Assembly: GCF_030503855.1 (NCBI RefSeq)
Contig: NZ_CP129971.1
Span: forward strand, 689,501 to 753,500
Source: Marivirga salinae
GTDB taxonomy: Bacteria; Bacteroidota; Bacteroidia; Cytophagales; Cyclobacteriaceae
Direction: 5' to 3'
Length of the DNA stretch: 64,000 nt
Below, piece by piece: positions 28,421 to 37,188 of the stretch; position 1 is the stretch's first letter, and every line of letters begins with the position of its first letter. Below the pieces are notes generated by a model that made no database searches, was not told the origin of the DNA, and saw only the letters and a program-made list of their open reading frames with translations. The position numbers were made by a program, and so were the translations under genes.

Positions 28421-29878
28421 ATGAAAAAGAACCTATTTTTAAAAACCATAATGGCATTGTCAGTGTGGACAATTTCAATGTATTCTTTACAAGCTCAGGA
28501 TTGTGAATGTAAAAGTGTATTTGAAAAAGCAGTAAAAGCTTATGAAGAAAATTACTCTTTATTCATGTATAAAGTCACAGATGAAAACAGAACATTATAC
28601 AACGCTCATAAAGCTGCGATACGTGATAAAGCAGATAAAACAGTTGATTTGAATGATTGCAAGACTATTTTAGAACAATACTTGACTTTCTTCCGTGATG
28701 GCCACACTTACATTATAGCTTCCGGTCAAAAGGAAGTTTACAATGAAAATATAAATATTAATGAGAAGCAATTTAAAAACACCTATAAAGCAAATAACTA
28801 CAACTTGAATCCAATCTTTGGCATTTGGAAAAGTGGCAGTTATACAGTTGCTATTGTCCCGAATACCTCAGAGTCTGATCGTAGCAGAGATTACGTAGGA
28901 GTCATTCTGAGCAGTGATAACCCAAATTGGGAACAAACAGAAGTCAAGTTTGAACTGACTTTAGGGACTGGAGGAACTTACGAGTGCAATTATTTAATGA
29001 GTGATCATTCAATAAGCAAATTCACGGCTAAGCTCATAAATAAATCTTCACTTAAAGTGGAAGGACTAGGTGAGTGGAAAAAGGTATGGCCGGAAGTAAA
29101 GCAACAGCAATCTAAAAACAAAATTCAATCAAAATTCAATGAATTTCACCTCACTTATATTGATAACATACCCTATCTAAGACTTCCTGATTTTTATTCC
29201 GTTGAGCCCTCTTTTTTAGATAGTTTATTGCAGTCAAATCATAATAAAATTATCAATTCAGATTTTATGATAGTTGATGTAAGGGGAAATAGTGGAGGTA
29301 ATGATGGAACATACTTTCCGGTTTTACCTTACGTTCTGAATGGCCCTATTGAATTACCGGTCAATGGTTTTTGGTTGAGTGAATATAATACTGAAATGAT
29401 TATAGCGGCTATGGCAGCCAATCAGGGTCTCTCCGTTGAAGAGTATGCTGTGCAGGAAAAGAAGACATATGAAAGCTTTATATCAAATAAAGGAACAGCC
29501 TATTTTAAAAACCCAAATAAACACTGGACATTCCAAGCGGACACCCTTTACGAAGGCCCAAAAAAGGTGATTATTCTAACTGATGAAGGAACGGCCAGTT
29601 CTGGAGAAACTTTCGTTTATCGTGCAAATAAAAGTGAGAAAGTCGTGGTCTATGGTCAAAATACTGCCGGTGTAGTTGACGGATTTAATGGCATTTATCA
29701 AGATATCGGTTGTTTTCAAGTTGTTTTCCCTTCATCCTTTAGGGCAACTGATATCAAGGAAAATCCAATTGATCCTTATGGTATAGCTCCTGATGTGTAT
29801 GTAAACGAAAAAGATGATGTTTTATCCTATGCAATTGAACATATGAAGCACTTAATAGAGAGTGAAAAAATCGAGTAA
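28421..29878 (+). CDS. S41-family peptidase (C-terminal-processing/tricorn-like)
   Basis: The 485-residue protein has a signal peptide (about 1-25, ending LQAQ) and a helical N-terminal region. The S41 catalytic domain follows: VDVRGNSGGNDG around 287-298, then LTDEGTASSGETFVYR with the likely nucleophile Ser393. No clear PDZ domain was seen; a beta-rich insertion occupies about 120-220. It is probably a periplasmic peptidase of the Bacteroidota S41 group. A hairpin terminator lies 33 bases downstream, so it is monocistronic. Confidence 0.85.
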   Translation: MKKNLFLKTIMALSVWTISMYSLQAQDCECKSVFEKAVKAYEENYSLFMYKVTDENRTLYNAHKAAIRDKADKTVDLNDCKTILEQYLTFFRDGHTYIIASGQKEVYNENININEKQFKNTYKANNYNLNPIFGIWKSGSYTVAIVPNTSESDRSRDYVGVILSSDNPNWEQTEVKFELTLGTGGTYECNYLMSDHSISKFTAKLINKSSLKVEGLGEWKKVWPEVKQQQSKNKIQSKFNEFHLTYIDNIPYLRLPDFYSVEPSFLDSLLQSNHNKIINSDFMIVDVRGNSGGNDGTYFPVLPYVLNGPIELPVNGFWLSEYNTEMIIAAMAANQGLSVEEYAVQEKKTYESFISNKGTAYFKNPNKHWTFQADTLYEGPKKVIILTDEGTASSGETFVYRANKSEKVVVYGQNTAGVVDGFNGIYQDIGCFQVVFPSSFRATDIKENPIDPYGIAPDVYVNEKDDVLSYAIEHMKHLIESEKIE

Positions 29879-29910
29879 ATGAAAGGTAATTATAAAGTTT
29901 CCTTGTAACT

Positions 29911-29940
29911 AAAGGTAGGTAAAGTGCCTACCTTTTTTTT
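29911..29940 (+). terminator. Rho-independent terminator of the S41 peptidase gene
   Basis: Stem aaaggtaggt/gcctaccttt (aggtaggt pairing with gcctacct) with a short loop, followed by eight T residues. Confidence 0.8.
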
Positions 29941-30051
29941 GCATTTTAAATAACTCAATGCTCTATTAAAGCATTCAAATGAAAAAAAGCTTTGTTTCAT
30001 TTGCAATGAAGCCTGAGTTATTATTACCCGTTAAGAAAACTTCTTTGCTAA

Positions 30052-30255
30052 CTATTCCTCCTCAATTATCTCCTTCACTCTTCCCACTTCCCCTGTTTCC
30101 AACATCACTTTTATCCCATGCGGATGAAATGAAGATTTGGTTAAAATTTTTTTCACAAATCCGTTGGTCAGATCACCTCTTCGCTGATCTTGCTTTTGCA
30201 CAATCTCTACCTCATCACCAATTTTTATATTATTTCTGTTTTTTCCGTCTGGCAT
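30052..30255 (-). CDS. ywbE: YwbE-family small protein
   Basis: The 67-residue protein matches the YwbE family over its full length: KIGDEVEIVQKQDQRRG, LTNGFVKKILT, SSFHPHGIKVMLETG and GRVKEI are all as I recall the family. The family has an SH3-like/KOW-type beta fold and no established function. It is a short stand-alone gene. A longer plus-strand frame over the same bases is its antisense shadow. Confidence 0.92.
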   Translation of the reverse strand: MPDGKNRNNIKIGDEVEIVQKQDQRRGDLTNGFVKKILTKSSFHPHGIKVMLETGEVGRVKEIIEEE

Positions 30256-30330
30256 AGCTTTTTAAGTTGGGTCGTAAATGGAGTGCAATTTAATGGAAAT
30301 TAAAGCTAAATAAGATCTTTGATTAACAAT

Positions 30331-30355
30331 GATCCGAAGTGGATGCTTTAACCAT
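30331..30355 (+). repeat. Decayed family B palindrome
   Basis: The sequence tccgaagtggatgctttaacca aligns to the family B unit tccaagcggacgcttgaacca with a few changes that abolish the palindrome. Confidence 0.4.
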
Positions 30356-30484
30356 CGTCAAAATTTATTAATCTGCGATAGCGTCAGCTTGCATTTTGCA
30401 AATTTCCAATCCAAATTTAAATACAAGCAAGTTATTAGTTAATAATTGCAAATACAGAATATAGGATTGATTCAAATTTTCAAT

Positions 30485-30492
30485 TATCTTTG
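30485..30492 (+). promoter_or_regulatory. Candidate -7 box for mntA-hepT
   Basis: TATCTTTG is an exact TAnnTTTG match ending 5 bases before the mntA ATG, implying a leaderless or nearly leaderless mRNA. A TTG at 30467-30469 is a possible but poorly spaced -33 element. Confidence 0.4.
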
Positions 30493-30497
30493 AATAG

Positions 30498-30806
30498 ATG
30501 GTAGCATTAGTTCAAAATAAGCTTGAGGAGATTATTGCTGTGAGCAAAGAACACAGTGTAGAATCAATTTCACTATTTGGATCAGCCGCAAAAGGTTCAA
30601 TGAACCATAAGAGTGATATAGACTTTCTTGTTCAATTCTCTAAAGATTTGGATGTTTTAGATTACGCAGATAACTATTTTTCATTGCTAGAAAAATTAGA
30701 GAAAATTCTAGATCGAAAAGTTGACCTACTTTCTGTAAATTCATTAAAAAACCCTGTATTGAAAGAAGAGATTTATCAATCTAAAGTAGATCTTTATGCA
30801 GCCTAA
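30498..30806 (+). CDS. mntA: MntA-like minimal nucleotidyltransferase (antitoxin)
   Basis: The 102-residue protein is a minimal polymerase-beta-fold nucleotidyltransferase. LFGSAAKG at residues 27-34 and SDIDFLV at 39-45 give the GSX10DXD motif (G28, S29, D40, D42), intact for catalysis. In described MntA-HepT pairs the nucleotidyltransferase AMPylates and silences the HepT toxin. It overlaps the hepT gene by 11 bases, the usual compact TA organisation. Confidence 0.9.
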   Translation: MVALVQNKLEEIIAVSKEHSVESISLFGSAAKGSMNHKSDIDFLVQFSKDLDVLDYADNYFSLLEKLEKILDRKVDLLSVNSLKNPVLKEEIYQSKVDLYAA

Positions 30807-31134
30807 ACTTCTCAAATACATTTTAGATGTAGAGAGTGTGATTGAGGAGATTGAAGCAATAAAACAGAAAACTGCTAATAACTTTCATAACTTTTCTACA
30901 GATATAATTATCCAAAGAGCTGTGGAAAGGGATTTAGAAATTATAGGGGAAGCAATTCGAAAAATAATCGAAATAAAACCCAATGTTAAAATTACTTCAT
31001 CTAAAAATATTATTGGCTTAAGAAATATAATTTCACATGCTTATGATTCAGTAGAACCCGAAATGCTATGGGGTATAATTCAAAATAACATTCCTGTTCT
31101 AGCAAATGAAATCAAAGATTTGAAAGATAAATAG
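30796..31134 (+). CDS. hepT: HepT-like ribonuclease toxin (HEPN fold)
   Basis: The 112-residue HEPN-family protein has the toxin motif RNIISHAY at residues 76-83, exactly RX4HXY with R76, H81 and Y83. Known HepT toxins are RNases inhibited when MntA AMPylates the Tyr of this motif. ERDLEIIGEAIRKI is the other conserved helix. Catalytic residues are intact, so the module looks functional. It overlaps mntA by 11 bases. Confidence 0.9.
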   Translation: MQPKLLKYILDVESVIEEIEAIKQKTANNFHNFSTDIIIQRAVERDLEIIGEAIRKIIEIKPNVKITSSKNIIGLRNIISHAYDSVEPEMLWGIIQNNIPVLANEIKDLKDK

Positions 31135-31309
31135 CCTAATCGATAAGAACTTAATAATTATTGCAAGCAGATTTTTAAATTTAGTATCCTAAAGGAATAC
31201 ATCATTCCACACATATTTCAATTCCCTGAATTTTATCTTCATTCAAAAAAAATGCTATCTTCATTAAATGAGTAATTTGTTTTGCTCAAAAACTATAAAC
31301 CCGTATCAG

Positions 31310-32281
31310 ATGAAGGTCATTTTTTGTTCTCATTACAACTCTCCTGAAAAACTCGAAATCAAAGAGGTGCCCACCCCCATTCCAGCTAAGCACGAAGTAT
31401 TGGTGAAAATAGTAGCAACCGCCATCAATGATTATGACTGGAGTATGGTGAGAGGAAAACCCTACGTGTATCGTTTAATATTTGGACTTACGAAACCTAA
31501 GCGTCCTATTGCCGGAATGGAATTATCGGGCGTGATTGAAGATATCGGAGAAGGCGTTACGCAATTCAATAAAGGCGATGCCGTTTATGGAGACATTTCT
31601 GAATATGGCTTCGGAAGCTTTGCAGAATACATAGCAATCAATGAAAAAGCATTGGTTTTAAAACCTGATGCCATGAGTTTTGAAGAAGCCACTGCTATTC
31701 CGCATGCTGCATTGCTAGCTTATCAAGGTTTAGTAGAAAAAGGAAAAATTCAAAAAGGTCAGAAAATTCTAATCAATGGTGCTGGTGGCGGTGTAGGTAC
31801 ATTTGCATTGCAACTCGCCAAAATGTATGATGCAGAAGTAACGGGTGTTGATACAGGCGAAAAGCTCCATAATATGAAAGCTATCGGTTATGATGAGGTC
31901 ATTGATTATAAAAAAGAGGATTTCACCAAAAGAGGCGAACGCTATGATTTGATTTTGGATGCCAAGACCTCTCAGCCGACTTGGGCCTATCTAAAAGCCT
32001 TGAAGCCCAAGGGAAAATATGTAACTGTAGGCGGTACGGCTGGTAATTTAATACTCTTTGGTTTAACTAGCGGATTACTCTCTGCTATAACTCGAAAGAA
32101 GTTTCTGCTTTTGGCGCTACAACCGAATCAAGGACTACCCTATATCAACCAATTATATGCAGAAGGTAAAATCAAAGCAGTTATTGATGGACCTTATGCG
32201 TTCCATGAAATCCCCCGATTGATTCAATATTTTGGAGAAGGAAAGCATACTGGAAAAGTGGTGATTAATCTTTCAAAATAA
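31310..32281 (+). CDS. NAD(P)-dependent alcohol dehydrogenase / quinone oxidoreductase-like MDR
   Basis: I favour the ATG at 31310 (MKVIFCSHYNSPEKLEI), which gives ~323 residues with a GroES-like N-terminal fold. An in-frame ATG at 31268 would add 14 residues. The cofactor motif INGAGGGVGTFALQLAK is at about 147-163 and the YDEVIDY strand follows. The catalytic-zinc Cys is absent, so it belongs with zinc-free quinone-oxidoreductase-like MDRs. It precedes another MDR enzyme by 72 bases on the same strand. Confidence 0.85.
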   Translation: MKVIFCSHYNSPEKLEIKEVPTPIPAKHEVLVKIVATAINDYDWSMVRGKPYVYRLIFGLTKPKRPIAGMELSGVIEDIGEGVTQFNKGDAVYGDISEYGFGSFAEYIAINEKALVLKPDAMSFEEATAIPHAALLAYQGLVEKGKIQKGQKILINGAGGGVGTFALQLAKMYDAEVTGVDTGEKLHNMKAIGYDEVIDYKKEDFTKRGERYDLILDAKTSQPTWAYLKALKPKGKYVTVGGTAGNLILFGLTSGLLSAITRKKFLLLALQPNQGLPYINQLYAEGKIKAVIDGPYAFHEIPRLIQYFGEGKHTGKVVINLSK

Positions 32282-32353
32282 CCGCCAAACTAACAACTCA
32301 TAAAATAGCTGCTCGTTAGCCCTCTCTACGCATTTAATTTTTACAGAGGAAAA

Positions 32354-33355
32354 ATGAGTATAACCAATACAGTAAATTTAAAAAACAGACCCAAAGGACG
32401 CCCTTCTTTGGATAACTTCGATATCACCACCTCAGAGATTCCTGAAGTGCAAGATGGCGAGCTTTTGCTAAGTACAAAATACGTTTCAGTCGATCCTTAC
32501 TTAAGAGGTAGAATGAGCGATGCACCTTCTTATATTCCGCCTTTTGAGCTTAATAAGCCGGTCAAATCGGGTGTAGTAGCAGAAGTGCTAGCATCAAAAA
32601 ATGATGCTTTTTCAAAAGGAGATTTTGTAGTGGGAGAATTGGCCTGGAAAGAAAAGCAAGTAGTGAAAGCAGATGGCTTAATGAAGGTAGATCCAAATCA
32701 AGCAGCTTTATCAGCTTACTTGGGTGTTTTAGGTATGACAGGACTTACTGCCTACCATGGAATGATGGAAATAGGGAAACCTAAAGCAGGAGAAACCTTA
32801 ATTGTTTCAGGTGCAGCTGGAGCAGTAGGAAGCATAGTGGGCCAAATCGGAAAAATTCTTGGTCTGCGTGTGGTAGGTATCGCTGGAAGTGACGAAAAAG
32901 TAGAGATGCTAAAATCAGAATTCGGTTTTGATGAAGGGATCAATTATAAAACTACTAAAAACATGACTCAAGCCATTGCGGAGGCTTGCCCTAGTGGCGT
33001 AGATGTCTATTTTGACAATGTGGGAGGAGAGATTTCAGACGCAGTACTTTTCAACATCAATAAATTTTCAAGAACGATTAACTGTGGAGCTATCTCGGTT
33101 TATAATAATACCGAAGCACCCAAGAGTATCAGTGTGCAGCCATTTTTAGTCAAAAAAAGTTCTCTGATGCAAGGGTTTATCGTCACAGATTACGCTGATA
33201 AAAACAATGAAGCCATTCAACAGTTGTCGGAATGGTTGCAGCAAGACAAATTGCATTATACCGAAACCATAAGGGAAGGTTTTGACCAAATACCACAAGC
33301 TTTTCTTGACCTTTTCGAAGGAAAGAACAAAGGAAAAATGATTGTTAAATTATAA
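32354..33355 (+). CDS. NADP-dependent oxidoreductase (YfmJ/CurA/leukotriene-B4-dehydrogenase type MDR)
   Basis: The 333-residue zinc-free MDR carries the subgroup's signatures: VDPYLRGRMSD (about 48-58), LGVLGMTGLTAYHGM (about 123-137), VSGAAGAVGSIVGQIGK for NADPH binding and VDVYFDNVGGEI. Such enzymes reduce the C=C bond of alpha,beta-unsaturated ketones and aldehydes. It is co-directional with and 22 bases upstream of a DJ-1-like lipoprotein gene, together with the preceding MDR. A shared role in reactive-carbonyl detoxification is plausible (inference). Confidence 0.9.
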   Translation: MSITNTVNLKNRPKGRPSLDNFDITTSEIPEVQDGELLLSTKYVSVDPYLRGRMSDAPSYIPPFELNKPVKSGVVAEVLASKNDAFSKGDFVVGELAWKEKQVVKADGLMKVDPNQAALSAYLGVLGMTGLTAYHGMMEIGKPKAGETLIVSGAAGAVGSIVGQIGKILGLRVVGIAGSDEKVEMLKSEFGFDEGINYKTTKNMTQAIAEACPSGVDVYFDNVGGEISDAVLFNINKFSRTINCGAISVYNNTEAPKSISVQPFLVKKSSLMQGFIVTDYADKNNEAIQQLSEWLQQDKLHYTETIREGFDQIPQAFLDLFEGKNKGKMIVKL

Positions 33356-33377
33356 ATAAATATAAAATAAATTAGAG

Positions 33378-34184
33378 ATGAAGAATATCAAATTATTAGT
33401 ATTAGCAGTAATGGTAATGGGATTTGCAGCATGCAATTCCAACAATAACAAACAAGCAGAAAATAAAGTAGAGGAAAAAGAGACGACAGGCAAAGCGGAA
33501 AAACTAAAAGTTCTCTTTGTACTTACCTCTCATGATGAGTTGGGAGACACAGGAGAAAAAACAGGCTTTTGGGTAGAAGAATTTGCCGCTCCTTATTATA
33601 CTTTAAAGGATCAAAATGTGGAAATTACAATTGCCACACCACAAGGAGGCAAAGCACCGATTGATCCAAGAAGTCAATTGGAAGCCAGCCAAACGGAAGC
33701 TACAAAACGCTACAATAATGATGAGGAAGTGCAAAAGCGCATTGCCAATACTCAGAAATTGTCAGCGGTAAATGCAGCAGATTATGATGCGGTATTTTAT
33801 CCTGGGGGACATGGACCACTTTGGGATTTAGCAGAAGATGAAACTTCAATTAAGCTAATTGAAACTTTTAACGCTCAAGACAAGCCAATGGCATTTGTTT
33901 GCCATGCACCAGCAGCTTTAAAAGAAGTGAAAGGTAAAGATGGTGAACCTTTAGTAAAAGGAAAGAAAGTAACGGGTTTCACTAATTCAGAAGAAGAAGC
34001 AGTGCAGTTAACGGAAGTAGTTCCTTTTCTATTAGAAGATATGCTAGCCGAAAAAGGAGGCACGTTCACAAAGGGTGAAAACTGGAGTGTACATGTAGTG
34101 GAAGATGGTAATTTGATTACAGGACAAAATCCAGCTTCTTCCAAAAAAGCAGCGGAGCTTTTATTAAAGAAATTACAACAATAA
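33378..34184 (+). CDS. DJ-1/PfpI (Hsp31-like) family lipoprotein
   Basis: The 268-residue protein has a lipoprotein signal with lipobox GFAAC (Cys19) and an Asn/Glu/Lys-rich linker. The class I glutamine-amidotransferase-like domain follows, with the nucleophile-elbow Cys175 in AFVCHAPAAL and an upstream acidic partner in PGGHGPLWDL. This matches the Hsp31-like glyoxalase III/deglycase group, but anchored to a membrane. It sits at the end of a run of two MDR oxidoreductases and just before a strong terminator, fitting a methylglyoxal or aldehyde stress operon. Confidence 0.87.
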   Translation: MKNIKLLVLAVMVMGFAACNSNNNKQAENKVEEKETTGKAEKLKVLFVLTSHDELGDTGEKTGFWVEEFAAPYYTLKDQNVEITIATPQGGKAPIDPRSQLEASQTEATKRYNNDEEVQKRIANTQKLSAVNAADYDAVFYPGGHGPLWDLAEDETSIKLIETFNAQDKPMAFVCHAPAALKEVKGKDGEPLVKGKKVTGFTNSEEEAVQLTEVVPFLLEDMLAEKGGTFTKGENWSVHVVEDGNLITGQNPASSKKAAELLLKKLQQ

Positions 34185-34192
34185 ATTTTTCG

Positions 34193-34238
34193 AAGCCTGC
34201 TTGTTACAGATAAATGTAGCAAGCAGGCTTTTTTTTTG
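34193..34238 (+). terminator. Strong rho-independent terminator after the DJ-1-like gene
   Basis: A 15-base stem (agcctgcttgttaca/tgtagcaagcaggct, one G-T pair) is followed by nine T residues. Confidence 0.9.
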
Positions 34239-34435
34239 GCCGATTTTCAGTGCTTAAACTCCAATAGCCATACAGAACTTAGTCGATTGACAATAAATTT
34301 AAGGCTACAGCTTCTCTCCTTATTTGCATAATCAACTCCACCTAGCCATCTTTAAGAAGCTTAAATTTTTCTTTTGGTAGATTGAGTCTACTCAGATTAC
34401 CTTTTAACTTGCACCAAATTTTAATTATATAGACT

Positions 34436-35320
34436 ATGGCTTCTGGATTTTTTGCTTTACTGGATGATATTTCAATGTTGATGGATGACGTAGCCACGCT
34501 TAGCAAGGTGGCGGGTAAGAAAACAGCTGGGATACTTGGCGATGATTTAGCGGTAAATGCAGAGAAAGCATCCGGTTTTATGGCTTCACGAGAGATTCCA
34601 GTGCTTTGGGCCATCACAAAAGGCTCTTTGCTGAATAAATTGATCATTTTGCCACTCGCCTTTTTATTGAGTGCTTTTGTCCCCGAGGCTATTCATATCA
34701 TTCTTTTATTTGGTGGCTTATACCTTGCTTATGAAGGAGCTGAAAAAATTTATGCCTTTTTCTTCCATCGAGCACCCAAAAAGAAAATAGAAACAGTTGA
34801 AAAATTGACTAAAGAAGAGGCATTAAGCCAAGAAAAGGAAAAAGTAAAATCCGCTATTGTCACTGATTTCATTTTATCTGTTGAAATTATCATTATTGCC
34901 TTAGGGACGGTTGAAAATGAGACATTGCTTAATCAAATTATGGTCGTGTCTATTATCGCTTTAGTAGCCACAGTCGGTGTTTATGGAATAGTGGCCCTAA
35001 TTGTTAGAATGGATGAGTTTGGGGTAAAATTGATCAACCTAAATGAAGAAGATGATAGTTTTTCGGATAAAGTAGGAAAATTTCTAGTACAAGCTTTGCC
35101 TATAGTAATTAAAAGCTTGACCGTAATCGGTACTATCGCACTACTTCTCGTTTCTGGTGGAATTTTTGCTCATAATTTAGACTTTCTACATGGTCTTCTT
35201 CCAAATGTGCCTTCCTTTATAACAGAATTTCTCATCGGCCTTGTGGTGGGGATAATAGTGCTAGCGGTAGTGCAAGTGGCTATTTTTGTAATGAAAAAAA
35301 TAAAGGCCAATAAAGCATAA
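34436..35320 (+). CDS. DUF808 (YedI-type) membrane protein
   Basis: The 294-residue inner-membrane protein spans the whole DUF808 family, with landmarks ASGFFALLDDISMLMDDVA at the N terminus, KKTAGILGDDLAVNAEKASG and six or so hydrophobic helices up to the C-terminal FLIGLVVGIIVLAVVQVAIF. The family (E. coli YedI) has no settled function. It is a single gene after a terminator, with an ATG start. Confidence 0.92.
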   Translation: MASGFFALLDDISMLMDDVATLSKVAGKKTAGILGDDLAVNAEKASGFMASREIPVLWAITKGSLLNKLIILPLAFLLSAFVPEAIHIILLFGGLYLAYEGAEKIYAFFFHRAPKKKIETVEKLTKEEALSQEKEKVKSAIVTDFILSVEIIIIALGTVENETLLNQIMVVSIIALVATVGVYGIVALIVRMDEFGVKLINLNEEDDSFSDKVGKFLVQALPIVIKSLTVIGTIALLLVSGGIFAHNLDFLHGLLPNVPSFITEFLIGLVVGIIVLAVVQVAIFVMKKIKANKA

Positions 35321-35392
35321 ATCATTATTGTCCATCAACATTCCATGTGAAAGGCTTATATTGGTTTAATAAAACCAATTATTCATAATATC

Positions 35393-36211
35393 ATGGAAAT
35401 TACACCTCAGTATTTTAAAGTTGAAATTGAAAATAAAGTAGCGAGCGTCACTTTCAACAGACCGGAAAAATCAAACGCACTCCATAAGCCAGCATGGACA
35501 GAGTTGAAGGAACTCTTTAATTCTTTATCCGAAACGGCTGAAGTAAGGGCAATTGTATTAGCAGGAGAAGGCAAAAATTTCTGTGCGGGCATCGATTTAG
35601 AATTGCTGATGTCGGTCAGTCAATATCAAAAAATTGAATGTGCCGGAAGAAGAAGTGAAGAAATAAGAAAGCTAGTATTAACACTGCAAGAAGCCGTTAA
35701 TGCCATTGAAAAATGCAAGAAACCAGTATTGGCCGCAGTGCATGGAGGATGCATAGGCGGAGGAGTAGATATTATTGCGGCTTGCGATATGCGCTATTGC
35801 AGTGATGATGCCTATTTCACCATTAAGGAAATTGATTTAGGAATGGTAGCCGATCTGGGCACTTTGCAACGCCTTCCAAAATTAATTTCTCCAGGAATGG
35901 TTTCCGAAATGGCCTATACGGGCAGAAAAGTCCCTGGCAAAGAAGCCAAAGAAATTGGACTAGTGAATCAATCTTATCCTTCAAGAGATGAATTGATGGA
36001 AAGTGTCAAAAAACTGGCCGCCACTATAGCTTCAAAATCTCCTTTATCGATTAGAGGCACCAAAGAAGTATTGAAATACAGCCGTGATCATTCGGTGGAG
36101 GATTCACTAAATTATATGGCCACCTGGAATGCCGCCATGTTACTTTCTGATGACTTAAGCGAAGCCTTCAAAGCGACTATGGAAAAAAGGAGTCCAGAGT
36201 TTAAGGATTAA
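35393..36211 (+). CDS. Crotonase-family protein, delta3,5-delta2,4-dienoyl-CoA isomerase (ECH1)-like
   Basis: The 272-residue enzyme has the crotonase CoA-binding motifs NFCAGIDL (about 63-70) and HGGCIGGGVDIIAACDMRY (about 117-135). The segment FTIKEIDLGMVADLGTLQRL closely resembles mitochondrial ECH1, including the two acidic residues used to shift the 3,5-diene. It should act on unsaturated fatty acyl-CoA intermediates in beta-oxidation. No other beta-oxidation genes are adjacent. A generic enoyl-CoA hydratase is the alternative. Confidence 0.88.
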   Translation: MEITPQYFKVEIENKVASVTFNRPEKSNALHKPAWTELKELFNSLSETAEVRAIVLAGEGKNFCAGIDLELLMSVSQYQKIECAGRRSEEIRKLVLTLQEAVNAIEKCKKPVLAAVHGGCIGGGVDIIAACDMRYCSDDAYFTIKEIDLGMVADLGTLQRLPKLISPGMVSEMAYTGRKVPGKEAKEIGLVNQSYPSRDELMESVKKLAATIASKSPLSIRGTKEVLKYSRDHSVEDSLNYMATWNAAMLLSDDLSEAFKATMEKRSPEFKD

Positions 36212-36274
36212 ATGCAAGAGTGAAATATTTTCTTATCAAGAGCGATAATTAGAACTATTTGTTAAATTTATGAG

Positions 36275-36958
36275 ATGGCTAAAAAAATTAAAAAAACAAG
36301 GAAAGTAAAATTCGACTGGCTCAATCACTCTGTTAATTTCGTTGCGATCATAATAGGTGTTTACTTAGCCTTTTATATGAACGAAAGGACCAAAGAAAAT
36401 CAACATAGAGAGGAAAGTTTAATTCTAATGAATTCTTTGCGAACCGATCTTCAAAGCGATATTGAATCCTATGAATCCTATCAAATCCCTGAAAATAAAA
36501 GACATCAACAAAATGTTGGAAACCTTCTGAACATCCTACTGAAAGATAGCTTAAGTGGAAATGAGGATCAATTATCTACCATCTTTGAGCTACAGAATTA
36601 TGAACCCTCAAGTGCAACCTATAGCTCTATGAAATCCTCCGGTAAATTAAGTTTACTGAATGACTTATCTCTACAGAATGAGTTGGCTAATTTTTATGAA
36701 GGTTTTGCATTGGAGAGTATTGATAAAGGAGAATCACAAGTAGATTTTTTTTCCGAAGAATTACTTCCTTGGTATATGAATAATCTGGATTTTACGAACA
36801 TGCAAGTTCTTAACCCATCGGAATTAGTCGTTTTAAGAAACAAACTTATTATTTATGAAACGCTAATTGATCAAAAGCTGCAATCATATGAAGGGATAGT
36901 GAGGGAATCCAAAGCACTTAAAAATAGTATTGATGCCTTAATTACAGAAAGAGAATAA
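36275..36958 (+). CDS. Hypothetical N-terminally anchored protein (DUF6090-like)
   Basis: The 227-residue protein has a Lys-rich N terminus, one membrane helix (about 18-38, FVAIIIGVYLAFYMNERT) and a helical, acidic periplasmic domain (about 40-227). The pattern of an HSVNFVAIIIGVYLAF-type helix followed by a long Glu/Gln-rich helical region resembles the DUF6090 family common in Bacteroidota. That is from memory and only approximate. Function unknown. Confidence 0.65.
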   Translation: MAKKIKKTRKVKFDWLNHSVNFVAIIIGVYLAFYMNERTKENQHREESLILMNSLRTDLQSDIESYESYQIPENKRHQQNVGNLLNILLKDSLSGNEDQLSTIFELQNYEPSSATYSSMKSSGKLSLLNDLSLQNELANFYEGFALESIDKGESQVDFFSEELLPWYMNNLDFTNMQVLNPSELVVLRNKLIIYETLIDQKLQSYEGIVRESKALKNSIDALITERE

Positions 36959-37000
36959 GGCGATTATTCTGTGTATTTTGCTTCAAAATGCCAGCTGGAC

Positions 37001-37036
37001 TAATCAGTGGTTACATGCTTGTCCAACCACTGATTA
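37001..37036. repeat. 12-base perfect hairpin
   Basis: taatcagtggtt and aaccactgatta form a perfect 12-base stem with an 11-base loop. There is no T-run after it, so it is a weak terminator candidate for the upstream gene or a structured repeat. Confidence 0.45.
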
Positions 37037-37128
37037 TGCATTGCATCATGCGGAATTCCTCCACCATAATTGCTATATTTATAAATGGAGAAATTAAGAT
37101 TTCTACTAGAAAATAAGCCAAACGCCAC

Positions 37129-37162
37129 TAGCGCGCGTTGCGCAGCAAAACGCGTGCTATTA
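37129..37162 (+). repeat. REP-like palindrome, family A (left of RAYT remnant)
   Basis: The sequence agcgcgcgttgcgcagcaaaacgcgtgct has GC-rich ends (gcgcg/cgcgt-type) and is far more GC-rich than its surroundings. It is the forward copy of the pair that brackets the RAYT fragment. Confidence 0.75.
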
Positions 37163-37188
37163 GATAAGAAAGTAAGTTCTTTACCTAC

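Noticed and set aside
29979..30257. 92-codon plus-strand frame
   Set aside because: It covers ywbE on the opposite strand, which matches a known family over its full length.
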